Shown here piece by piece: positions 1 to 5,847 of a stretch of DNA of 11,467 bases. The stretch is from the NCBI GenBank assembly GCA_026418955.1, contig JAOAAI010000089.1:1-11467 (forward strand), given 5' to 3'. Position numbers and translations under genes: made by a program. The number at the start of each line of letters is the position of its first letter. The stretch's first letter is position 1. Source of the stretch: Candidatus Goldiibacteriota bacterium (GTDB lineage Bacteria; Oederibacteriota; PGYV01; DSYL01). Below the pieces are notes generated by a model. That model made no database searches and had not been told where the DNA came from. It saw only the letters and a list, made by a program, of their open reading frames with translations.

Positions 1-30
1 GAAACAAAGGATGTGGTTATAGAATAAAAT

Positions 31-82
31 TGTTCGCTATTAATGTTCGTTGAAAATGTTCGCTGTTACTGTGCGATAAGGA
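31..82 (+). repeat. Left array of four 13-bp repeat units, flanking the S23 pseudogene
   Basis: Four contiguous degenerate units of exactly 13 bp start at 31, 44, 57 and 70: TGTTCGCTATTAA, TGTTCGTTGAAAA, TGTTCGCTGTTAC and TGTGCGATAAGGA. A weaker fifth unit may run 83-95. The same unit occurs in reverse orientation at 530-581, so the two arrays are the arms of an inverted repeat about 450 bp apart. Related arrays lie at 4238-4358 and 9570-9664. The periodicity is read directly from the sequence. Its function is unknown. Confidence 0.85.
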
Positions 83-111
83 TGTAGATAAAAAAAATAT
101 GGAGGGGTAAA

Positions 112-536
112 GTGAGAAAAGCATAAAGTTTTGAAGAATTGGAAATATGGCATATTTCCAAAATTTAGCAAATGAAATTTATAAAATGATAGAGAAGAGC
201 CCTATTAAAAAAGATTTTTCTTTTAAAGATCAATTAAAAAGAGCAGCATTGTATCCTATGACAAATATTGCAGAGGGTTTTATGTGCGGTAGTAATAAGG
301 AATTTATACAATTTTTATTTATTGCAAGATGGTGTCCATAGGAGAAATAAAAAGTTTTTTATATTTTGCAATAGAAAGAAAATACATAAATACTGAACAA
401 TTTAATAAAAATGAAAAAAATAAACAAAGAATTATTAAATAAAATTTATGCATTAATTGTATATTTAAAAGGCGAGATTATAAAGGAATTAAATTTAAAT
501 AAAGGAAATATATTTTTTTATTTTAATCATTTATAG
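112..536 (+). pseudogene. Decayed four-helix-bundle protein (S23 / 23S rRNA intervening-sequence family)
   Basis: A strong Shine-Dalgarno sequence (GGAGGGG, 101-107) precedes a GTG at 112, but TAA at 124-126 stops that frame. Family-like peptides then appear in several frames. SFEELEIWHISK is at 127-162. The stretch LANEIYKM through the motif NIAEGF to EFIQFLFIA is at about 166-326. SIGEIKSFLYFAIERKYI begins at 335 and ends at TAA 440-442. KIYALIVYLK is at 441-470, in a frame open to TAG 534-536. Joined together these match the order of an intact S23-family protein of about 115-120 residues, so there has been an early stop and at least three frameshifts. A 64-residue frame at 147-341 survives but is not a credible gene. 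Such proteins occur as ORFs inside 23S rRNA insertions and elsewhere; their cellular role is mostly unknown. The pseudogene sits between inverted 13-bp repeat arrays, and its last stop lies inside the right array. Confidence 0.8.
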
Positions 537-581
537 CGAACATGAGTTGTGAAAATTATTAACGAACATCTTCAACGAACA
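530..581 (-). repeat. Right array of four 13-bp repeat units (reverse orientation)
   Basis: Four contiguous 13-bp blocks lie at 530-542, 543-555 (degenerate), 556-568 and 569-581. On the minus strand they read TGTTCGCTATAAA, a diverged unit, TGTTCGTTAATAA and TGTTCGTTGAAGA. They mirror the array at 31-82. The 569-581 unit contains the queH stop codon, and the 530-542 unit contains the last stop of the S23 pseudogene. Confidence 0.85.
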
Positions 582-1117
582 TCTCTTTGAGAATAAACAC
601 ATCCACAATAATTTTGTCTATATAAATTATATTTTTTTGATAATTCTATTGATTTTTTAAATCCATCCTTTTTCTTAAAATTTGATTCATAATATTTTAT
701 TCCAAACTCATTTGCAATTTCTTTTCCGATTTTGTTAATTAATTCGGCATTTTTATGTGGCGATATAGTTAAAGTTGTTGCAAAAATCTCTATACCGAGT
801 TCCTTTGCTTTTTCTGCTGTTTTTTTAAGACGCAGTTTGAAACATTCAATACATCTTTTGCCACCTTCTTTTTCACCAGCGTATTTATCACATCTTTTTT
901 TCCATTCTTCTAAATCATAAGGGACATGAGTGATATTTTCAATGTTAATTTGCTTTGCAAGTTTTATCATATCTAAAAAACGTCTTTTGTATTCATTTTC
1001 CGGATGTATATTAGGATTATAAAAATAGGTAATAACATGAAAACCTTCTTCCTGCAATACATTTATGGAATGTGTTGCATCTGGTGCACAGCAAACATTT
1101 AATAATATTTTTTTCAT
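572..1117 (-). CDS. queH: Epoxyqueuosine reductase QueH (DUF208 family)
   Basis: This 181-residue protein has the full set of family landmarks. These are a Cys-Cys pair at 9-10 within CCAPD, the stretch YFYNPNIHPENEYKRR (31-46), PYDLEEW (66-72), Cys76, a CxxC pair at 89 and 92, TTLTISPHKN (114-123) and the C-terminal YRQNYCGC (Cys171, Cys173). QueH is a metal-dependent reductase that converts epoxyqueuosine to queuosine in tRNA anticodons, replacing the unrelated QueG. The cysteines are expected to bind its iron-sulfur centre; which residues do so is not shown here. The ATG at 1115-1117 has AAGGAGT at 1125-1131 as its ribosome binding site. The last residues and the TGA stop lie in a 13-bp repeat unit, so the C-terminal tail after CGCVYS is partly repeat-derived. 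It is the only convincing minus-strand gene here. Another queuosine gene, queC, lies at 9698. Confidence 0.93.
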   Translation of the reverse strand: MKKILLNVCCAPDATHSINVLQEEGFHVITYFYNPNIHPENEYKRRFLDMIKLAKQINIENITHVPYDLEEWKKRCDKYAGEKEGGKRCIECFKLRLKKTAEKAKELGIEIFATTLTISPHKNAELINKIGKEIANEFGIKYYESNFKKKDGFKKSIELSKKYNLYRQNYCGCVYSQRDVR

Positions 1118-1137
1118 TTAAATTACTCCTTAAAAAT

Positions 1138-1166
1138 TTTACAAAGTTTCATGGTTATTTAGTCAA
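1138..1166 (-). promoter_or_regulatory. Possible sigma70-type promoter for queH
   Basis: On the minus strand TTGACT (1166-1161) is followed after 17 bp by TGTAAA (1143-1138). The -35 is good and the -10 is weak, and the implied start would leave a leader of only about 14 nt before the ATG. This is a low-confidence call in AT-rich DNA. Confidence 0.3.
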
Positions 1167-1267
1167 ACATTAGAACTTATAAAACATATATACCAAAAAG
1201 AAATTATCTGGACAACCGCTTTTGTATAAGTGACGGATAAAAGATATAAAGATATTAAATATTTGTG

Positions 1268-1310
1268 TGTCATTGCTGCAAAAGCAGAAATCCATAATAA
1301 AAAAATGACA
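1268..1310. repeat. REP/MITE-like palindrome of the GTCATT...GCAG...AATGAC type
   Basis: TGTCATT (1268-1274) is matched by its inverse AATGACA (1304-1310). Just inside the left arm lies a hairpin CTGC-AAAA-GCAG (1276-1287), followed by AAATCCA (1288-1294). The arrangement resembles a degenerate form of a widespread intergenic repeat known from memory as GTCATTCCCGC-GAAA-GCGGGAATCC. It lies between the divergent queH and metX genes. The inverted repeats are seen directly; the family link is inferred. Confidence 0.5.
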
Positions 1311-1366
1311 TTTAAGTAATTCAGTTTATAAACTATTTTTATTTTAGTTTTCCTATTATATACAAA

Positions 1367-1385
1367 CAAGTTTTTATAAAACTTG
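1367..1385. promoter_or_regulatory. Perfect dyad overlapping the upstream metX promoter (candidate operator)
   Basis: CAAGTTTT-TAT-AAAACTTG is a perfect inverted repeat with 8-bp arms and a 3-bp centre. Its right edge overlaps the -35 box TTGACT at 1383-1388, a position typical of repressor operators. No regulator gene adjoins it. It could instead be a weak RNA hairpin. A second perfect 12-bp palindrome, AGTTTATAAACT, is at 1323-1334. Confidence 0.4.
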
Positions 1386-1411
1386 ACTTTTGAATTTTTT
1401 TCTGTTATAAA
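1383..1411 (+). promoter_or_regulatory. Candidate sigma70 promoter for the metX leader RNA
   Basis: TTGACT (1383-1388) and TATAAA (1406-1411) are separated by exactly 17 bp. Transcription would begin near 1418, just before the structured region at 1419-1531 and about 195 nt upstream of metX. It could drive the met operon, a short independent RNA, or both. Confidence 0.55.
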
Positions 1412-1418
1412 TAAAAAT

Positions 1419-1531
1419 AGATGAGCCCTCAAGTAATATATTGGGCTATGGGAGAGACAGTAAGGATTAAGTAAAACATTCAACGTTATAGTCTCTCCCA
1501 TTAATTTTTTATCTATAAAATCAATTCATCT
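1419..1531 (+). ncRNA. Structured leader RNA upstream of metX (candidate attenuator or riboswitch, class unknown)
   Basis: Starting at the predicted transcription start, AGCCC (1424-1428) can pair with GGGCT (1443-1447). Directly after it, ATGGGAGAGAC (1448-1458) pairs perfectly with GTCTCTCCCAT (1491-1501) around a 32-nt loop. AGATGA (1419-1424) can also pair with TCATCT (1526-1531), which would close both hairpins into a three-way junction. The position before metX suggests control by methionine or S-adenosylmethionine. I do not recognise the conserved cores of SAM-I, SAM-II, SAH or T-box RNAs in it. The 11-bp stem is certain as sequence; folding and ligand are inferred. Confidence 0.45.
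1448..1510 (+). terminator. Intrinsic-terminator-like hairpin in the metX leader
   Basis: An 11-bp perfect stem (1448-1458 with 1491-1501), GC-rich for this window, is followed by TTAATTTTTT (1501-1510). The 32-nt loop is longer than in a simple terminator, which fits a conditional structure better. Read-through would be needed for transcript from 1418 to reach metX. Confidence 0.45.
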
Positions 1532-1564
1532 CTTAATAAATCAAAAAATAAATTGATTTTTTTT
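1518..1564 (+). terminator. AT-rich hairpin with T-run before metX (possible second terminator or alternative fold)
   Basis: AAATCAATT (1518-1526) is the perfect inverse of AATTGATTT (1551-1559), and a run of eight T ends at 1564. The stem has only two GC pairs and a 24-nt loop, so it would be weak. It overlaps the 3' strand of the proposed closing stem at 1526-1531, so the two pairings largely exclude each other. Confidence 0.25.
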
Positions 1565-1580
1565 AAATCATATATATAAT
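1553..1580 (+). promoter_or_regulatory. Proximal candidate promoter of metX
   Basis: TTGATT (1553-1558) is followed after 16 bp by a perfect TATAAT (1575-1580). Transcription would start near 1587, about 25 nt before the metX ATG. This promoter would bypass the structured leader. AT-richness makes chance matches more likely. Confidence 0.5.
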
Positions 1581-1612
1581 AACATAAAAATGAAAAAGGT
1601 GAATTTATAAAA

Positions 1613-2827
1613 ATGGAAAAGATTGATAATAATTCAGTAGGAATAGTAACACCAAAATTTTTTACATTTGCAGAGCCGCCAAATGAAATGATTTTAGATA
1701 GCGGACAGAAATTAGGACCTATCACTTTATGTTATGAGACATATGGGCAGTTGAATAAAAAAAAGAATAATGCAATATTAATCTTACATGCGCTTTCTGG
1801 TAGTGCTCATGTTGCAGGATATCATTCACCTGATGATGAAAATCCCGGCTGGTGGGATGTGATGGTAGGCCCAGGTAAAGCGATTGATACTAATAAATAT
1901 TTTGTTATTTGTTCTAATATTATAGGTAGCTGTTATGGCTCAACAGGTCCATCATCAATTAATCCTAAGACAGGAAAACCTTATGGGCTTGATTTTCCTG
2001 TTATTACGATTCATGATATGGTTCGAGCACAAAAAAAATTAATCGATCACCTTGGTATATCAAAACTTGTAACTGTTATTGGTGGTTCAATGGGCGGCAT
2101 GCAGGCTCTTGATTGGTGTTTGCAATTTCCCGATGTTCCTGAGTCAGCAATAATAATTGCATCATGTGCCGAGCAATCTGCTCAAGAGATTGCCTTTGAT
2201 GCGGTTGGTAGAAATACAATAATTAATGATCCTGATTGGGAAAATGGTAACTATTATAATAAAAATAAAAAATTAACTGGTCTTGCAATTGCAAGAATGA
2301 TTGCGCATATTACATATTTAAGTGAAGAGGGTATGGATAAAAAATTCGGTAGAAAATTACAATATTCAAAATCATATAGTTATAAGATAGTCAATACTGA
2401 AAAAGATCCTAATCGTGATGATTTTGAAAATAAATTTGAAAGAGAATTTGCAGTTGAGAGTTATCTTGCTCATCAGGGAAAAAAGTTTGTGGACAGATTT
2501 GATGCCAATTCGTATTTATATATTACAAAGGCAATGGATTATTTTGATGTGGCTGAAAAATATGGTGGTGGTTCATTGGTTAAGGCATTGAAAAAGATAG
2601 AAGCAGAAATACTTTTAATTTCCTTCACATCTGATTGGCTTTATTCAACCGCTCAGGCAAAAGAAATCATAGAAGCATTAAGAATAAATAATAAAGATGT
2701 TTCTTATCTTGAAATAAAATCACAATACGGACATGATGCCTTTTTACTTGAAAAAAAAAGTTTAACTGAAAATAAAATTTTAAGTCAGGCAATTAAAAAT
2801 TTTCTTTCTCATGCTAAAATTGAGTGA
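1613..2827 (+). CDS. metX: Homoserine O-acyltransferase MetX (homoserine O-acetyltransferase family)
   Basis: A 404-residue alpha/beta-hydrolase, a normal length for the family. The catalytic triad is visible: nucleophile Ser159 in GGSMGG (157-162), Asp341 in TSDW (339-342) and His374 in YGHDAF (372-377). Other MetX hallmarks are ALSGSAHVAG (60-69), GPGKAIDTNKYF (86-97), GSCYGSTGP (105-113) and GMQALDW (162-168). The enzyme acylates L-homoserine with acetyl-CoA, or succinyl-CoA in some MetX proteins, at the entry to methionine synthesis in the cytoplasm. Residue inspection alone does not settle the acyl donor. The ATG has AAAGGTGA at 1595-1602. It is followed by metW in overlapping or near-overlapping arrangement and preceded by two candidate promoters and a structured leader. 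Confidence 0.96.
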   Translation: MEKIDNNSVGIVTPKFFTFAEPPNEMILDSGQKLGPITLCYETYGQLNKKKNNAILILHALSGSAHVAGYHSPDDENPGWWDVMVGPGKAIDTNKYFVICSNIIGSCYGSTGPSSINPKTGKPYGLDFPVITIHDMVRAQKKLIDHLGISKLVTVIGGSMGGMQALDWCLQFPDVPESAIIIASCAEQSAQEIAFDAVGRNTIINDPDWENGNYYNKNKKLTGLAIARMIAHITYLSEEGMDKKFGRKLQYSKSYSYKIVNTEKDPNRDDFENKFEREFAVESYLAHQGKKFVDRFDANSYLYITKAMDYFDVAEKYGGGSLVKALKKIEAEILLISFTSDWLYSTAQAKEIIEALRINNKDVSYLEIKSQYGHDAFLLEKKSLTENKILSQAIKNFLSHAKIE

Positions 2828-2841
2828 TAAATAGGAGCTTT

Positions 2842-3495
2842 ATGTACAGAGATATTTATTTAAAAAATGTTTATGAACAGATAATAAATATAATTGAAGA
2901 AAATTCGCGTGTTTTAGATCTAGGATGTGGAGATGGGGAATTATTGCATTTACTATGGGAAAGAAAAAAAGTTTACGGTCTCGGCATAGATATAAGTACC
3001 GAGGAGGTATTAAAATGTATAAAAAAAGGTGTTTCTGTTATACAAGAAGATATAGATGAAGGGCTTGAAAAAATAAAAGATGATTCTTATGATTATGTAA
3101 TTTTATCAGAAACATTACAAGCGGTAAAAAGACCTGATTACGTATTAAAACAAATTGTCAGAATAGGCAAAAAGGCAATTGTGACATTTCCTAATTTTGC
3201 ATCGTGGAATTTAAGATTTAAATTTTTTTTTACTGGTAAGATGCCAAAAAGTCCATCACTGCCTTTTGAGTGGTACAATACACCAAATATACATTTGCTG
3301 ACTATAAAGGATTTTAAAGAGTTTTGCAAAAAAAATTCAATTCAGATTATTAAGGAAATTTATTTTTCTGGTAATGGAAAAAAAATCAATATTTTTTTTA
3401 ATACAGAAAATTTATTTGCTGATGAAGGCATGTTTATTATCAAGAGAATAAATGATCAATCTGCGAAAAATCCAGTGCAGAATATAAATACTTGA
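2842..3495 (+). CDS. metW: Methionine biosynthesis protein MetW (class I SAM-methyltransferase fold)
   Basis: The protein has 217 residues from ATG 2842. It carries the methyltransferase motif VLDLGCGDGELL near the N terminus, then LGIDIS, and the MetW-specific stretch TFPNFASWNLR followed by the LPFEWYNTPNIHLLTI region. MetW is encoded with MetX in many bacteria and is needed for full homoserine acyltransferase function there; its biochemical role is less clear. The start is a choice. GTG at 2824 overlaps the metX stop and gives 223 residues but has no visible ribosome binding site, while ATG 2842 has AGGAG at 2833-2837. I chose ATG 2842. The C-terminal tail, rich in Asn, Lys and Gln, looks non-conserved. 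rfbA begins 17 bp downstream. Confidence 0.9.
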   Translation: MYRDIYLKNVYEQIINIIEENSRVLDLGCGDGELLHLLWERKKVYGLGIDISTEEVLKCIKKGVSVIQEDIDEGLEKIKDDSYDYVILSETLQAVKRPDYVLKQIVRIGKKAIVTFPNFASWNLRFKFFFTGKMPKSPSLPFEWYNTPNIHLLTIKDFKEFCKKNSIQIIKEIYFSGNGKKINIFFNTENLFADEGMFIIKRINDQSAKNPVQNINT

Positions 3496-3512
3496 TTTTT
3501 AAGGAGTAAAAA

Positions 3513-4244
3513 ATGAAAGGTATAATTTTAGCAGGTGGATTGGGGACAAGACTTTATCCCTTAACAAGAATAACTAACAAACATCTATTACCTGTATATG
3601 ATAAACCGATGATTTTTTATCCAATAGAAATGTTGGTCAAAGCAGGTATAAAGGATATCATGATAGTTACAGGTGGAAATAATTCAGGAGATTTTTTACG
3701 GCTACTTGGAAACGGAAGAGAATTTGGTTTAAAACATATACATTATAGTTATCAAGAAGGAGAAGGTGGAATAGCAGATGCTTTAAAATTATGTGAAGAT
3801 TTTGTTGGTAATGATAAAATGGTTGTTGCTCTTGGAGATAATATAATAGAGAAAAATATAATTCAAGTAGTAAAAGATTTTAAAAAACAAAAAAAGGGCG
3901 CTAGGATATTGTTAAAAGAGGTAGATAATCCAAGCGAATATGGCGTGGCAGAAATTATAAATGGAAAAATAAGAAGAATAGTAGAAAAACCAAAAAAACC
4001 TAAATCCAATTATGCAGTGTTAGGTATTTATTTCTATCCAAGTGATGTTTTTAGTATTATTAAAAAACTCAAACCCTCAAAACGTGGTGAATTAGAAATA
4101 ACAGATGTGAATAATGTATATTTAAAAAGAGGTCTGCTTGAATATAGTTTTTTAGATGGATGGTGGCATGATTGTGGAGAATCAAAAGATGCTCTGTTGG
4201 AAGCTAATAATTTTGTAAGGCAGTATGGAGCGAACAATGTATAA
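3513..4244 (+). CDS. rfbA: Glucose-1-phosphate thymidylyltransferase, short form
   Basis: A nucleotidyltransferase of 243 residues with the signature GGLGTRLYPLT (8-18) and Lys23 in NKHLLP, VVALGDN (104-110, with the expected metal-binding Asp109), VEKP (157-160), GELEITDVN (192-200) and WWHDCGE (217-223). It would join glucose-1-phosphate and dTTP to give dTDP-glucose, the first step of dTDP-L-rhamnose synthesis. It is about 45 residues shorter than enterobacterial RmlA (about 290) and lacks the extra C-terminal region; such short forms are common outside the Proteobacteria. The start has AAGGAG at 3501-3506. The last residues (GANNV) and the stop codon overlap repeat units at 4224-4250. Other nucleotidyl or sugar specificity cannot be excluded, but the rfbC/B/D neighbours support dTDP-glucose. 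Confidence 0.9.
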   Translation: MKGIILAGGLGTRLYPLTRITNKHLLPVYDKPMIFYPIEMLVKAGIKDIMIVTGGNNSGDFLRLLGNGREFGLKHIHYSYQEGEGGIADALKLCEDFVGNDKMVVALGDNIIEKNIIQVVKDFKKQKKGARILLKEVDNPSEYGVAEIINGKIRRIVEKPKKPKSNYAVLGIYFYPSDVFSIIKKLKPSKRGELEITDVNNVYLKRGLLEYSFLDGWWHDCGESKDALLEANNFVRQYGANNV

Positions 4245-4358
4245 TAAAAATGTTAGCCAAAGATGTTCGTAACTAATGTGCGCTAAATATGAAATATGTT
4301 AGTTGAAAATCTTTTTACATAATTAGCGAACATTTGTTAATAACATTTTTAAAGAACA
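4224..4358. repeat. Palindromic element of 13-bp repeats between rfbA and rfbC
   Basis: Direct units start at 4238 (degenerate), 4251 (TGTTAGCCAAAGA), 4264 (TGTTCGTAACTAA) and 4277 (TGTGCGCTAAATA). Reverse units occupy 4307-4319 (degenerate), 4320-4332 (ends GCGAACA), 4333-4345 and 4346-4358 (ends AGAACA). The 17-bp centre (4290-4306) begins a further, out-of-phase forward unit, TGTTAGTTGAAAA (4297-4309). A reverse unit ending GCGAACA also lies at 4224-4236 inside the 3' end of rfbA. Each arm is 52 bp, as in the other copies. The element lies inside an apparent operon; a strong GGAGG (4370-4374) follows for rfbC. Confidence 0.8.
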
Positions 4359-4380
4359 AATAAGAAACCGGAGGTAACCC

Positions 4381-4836
4381 ATGATATATGGAGTGAAGAT
4401 AAAAAAATTAACCGTTCATTGCGATGAGCGAGGACGACTTATTGAAATAATCAGAAAAGATGATGATATTTTTGAAAAATTTGGTCAGGTTTATATGACC
4501 ACTGTTTATCCAGGTGTTGTAAAGGGTTGGCATTATCATAAAAAGCAAACAGACAATTTTTGCTGTGTTAAGGGCATGATTAAACTGGTCCTTTATGATG
4601 CACGGGAAAAATCAAAAACTTACGGTGAGATAAATGAGTTTTTTATTGGCGAGCATAATCCGATGGTAGTTCATATTCCCAAACTTGTATATCATGGATT
4701 TAAGGGTATATCAGAAACAGAATCAATAGTTATAAATACAATAACGGAAGTATATAACAGAAAAAATCCGGATGAATACAGATTGCCAGCTCATACAAAA
4801 GAAATTCCATATGATTGGAGTAGAAAGGATAAATAA
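4381..4836 (+). CDS. dTDP-4-dehydrorhamnose 3,5-epimerase family protein, short RmlC-like cupin
   Basis: A 151-residue cupin-fold protein. Family features are DERGRL (15-20), GWHYHKKQTDNF (49-60, His51 and His53), LVLYDARE (69-76), VVHIPKLVYHGFKG (96-109) and EVYNRKNPDEYRLP (123-136). Standard RmlC proteins have about 180 residues, the pattern RGLHxQ and a catalytic Asp in a C-terminal SxKD-like motif. Here the motif is KGWHYH, and the protein ends with WSRKDK, which may stand in for SxKD. It probably performs the 3,5-epimerisation of dTDP-4-keto-6-deoxyglucose, since rfbB and rfbD follow at once, but a single-site epimerase or an isomerase of the same fold is possible. The ATG has a strong GGAGG at 4370-4374. 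The stop at 4834-4836 directly adjoins the rfbB start. Confidence 0.82.
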   Translation: MIYGVKIKKLTVHCDERGRLIEIIRKDDDIFEKFGQVYMTTVYPGVVKGWHYHKKQTDNFCCVKGMIKLVLYDAREKSKTYGEINEFFIGEHNPMVVHIPKLVYHGFKGISETESIVINTITEVYNRKNPDEYRLPAHTKEIPYDWSRKDK

Positions 4837-5847
4837 ATGAAAATTTTAATAACAGGTGGAGCTGGATTTATTGGAATAAATTTTGTTCATTATATTTTAG
4901 CTAATCATATCAATGATTTAGTCATAGTTCTTGATATTCTAAATTATTCATCCAATCCAGAAGAAATACAACAGCTAAAAAAATATAGAAATTTTGAATT
5001 TATAAGGGGTGATATTAGAAATTATGATTTAATAGATAAAGTGGCAAAAAAAATAAATGTTATTATTAATTTTGCAGCAGAATCACATGTTGACAGGTCA
5101 ATAATGAATCCTTCGGCATTTTTTGATACAAATGTCAATGGAACAATAAATCTTTTATCAGTTGCATTGAAAAACAAGATTGACAGATTTATTCAAATAT
5201 CAACAGATGAAGTTTATGGTAGTATCATTAAAGGACGTTCAAAAGAAAAAGATACATTAAATCCAACAAGTCCTTATTCATCATCAAAAGCAGCTGCTGA
5301 TTTAATTGCAATGTCATATTATAAAACATATGGATTGCCAGTTATAATAACACGTAGTTCTAATAATTTTGGTCCTTATCAACATCCGGAAAAATTCATA
5401 CCACTTTTTATTACAAACGCACTAGATAATCAAAAATTGCCACTATACGGCGATGGTAAAAATATAAGAAATTGGATTTATGTTGAAGATAACTGTCGTG
5501 GTATTGATCTTGTATTACGAAAGGGTAAACCAGGTGAGATTTATAACATAGGTGGAGATGTGGAGATGAAGAATATAGATATAGTTAAATATATTTTAAA
5601 TATTCTTGGCAAAAATGAAGATTTAATTCAATATGTTGATGACAGACCCGCACATGATAGGAGATATGCTCTTGATTCTGGAAAAATAAAAAAATTAGGA
5701 TGGAAATGTAGATATAATTTTGAAGAAGCTTTGAAAAAAACAATTGATTGGTATATTGAAAATAAAACATGGTGGCAAAAAAGAAAAAATAATTTATTTA
5801 AAAAATATTATAATAGCTGGTATAAAAAACAAAGAGGTTTAAAATGA
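4837..5847 (+). CDS. rfbB: dTDP-glucose 4,6-dehydratase
   Basis: A 336-residue extended short-chain dehydrogenase with NAD-binding GGAGFIG (7-13), INFAAESHVDRSI (77-89), the catalytic STDEVYG (122-128, with Asp124 and Glu125 as the expected acid/base pair), YSSSK (Tyr147, Lys151), SSNNFGPYQHPEKFIPLFI (174-192) and LYGDGKNIRNWIYVEDNC (203-220). The Asp-Glu pair and the HVDRS motif separate this group from plain UDP-sugar epimerases. It converts dTDP-glucose to dTDP-4-keto-6-deoxyglucose. AAAGGA at 4824-4829 precedes the ATG. The start abuts the upstream stop, and the last 4 bp (ATGA) overlap rfbD, indicating one transcript with coupled translation. The C terminus is very rich in Lys, Trp and Tyr. 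Confidence 0.95.
   Translation: MKILITGGAGFIGINFVHYILANHINDLVIVLDILNYSSNPEEIQQLKKYRNFEFIRGDIRNYDLIDKVAKKINVIINFAAESHVDRSIMNPSAFFDTNVNGTINLLSVALKNKIDRFIQISTDEVYGSIIKGRSKEKDTLNPTSPYSSSKAAADLIAMSYYKTYGLPVIITRSSNNFGPYQHPEKFIPLFITNALDNQKLPLYGDGKNIRNWIYVEDNCRGIDLVLRKGKPGEIYNIGGDVEMKNIDIVKYILNILGKNEDLIQYVDDRPAHDRRYALDSGKIKKLGWKCRYNFEEALKKTIDWYIENKTWWQKRKNNLFKKYYNSWYKKQRGLK

Noticed and set aside
112..536. S23-like gene as the accessory protein (Avd) of a diversity-generating retroelement
   Set aside because: No reverse transcriptase, template repeat or variable repeat is seen in the window, and the gene is broken.
31..581. CRISPR-like reading of the 13-bp arrays
   Set aside because: The units are contiguous with no unique spacers, too short and too degenerate, and no cas gene is nearby.
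1163..1501. Open frame of 112 codons on the minus strand upstream of metX
   Set aside because: It has no family resemblance, a weak start context and a composition like translated AT-rich spacer. It runs through the REP-like palindrome and the leader hairpin.
1419..1531. Known SAM, SAH, THF or T-box riboswitch
   Set aside because: I could not find the conserved core sequences of these classes, so only an unassigned structured leader is claimed.
1590..1610. Six-codon frame starting at ATG 1590 just before metX, as a leader peptide
   Set aside because: It has no ribosome binding site of its own and no methionine run, and it overlaps the metX ribosome binding sequence.
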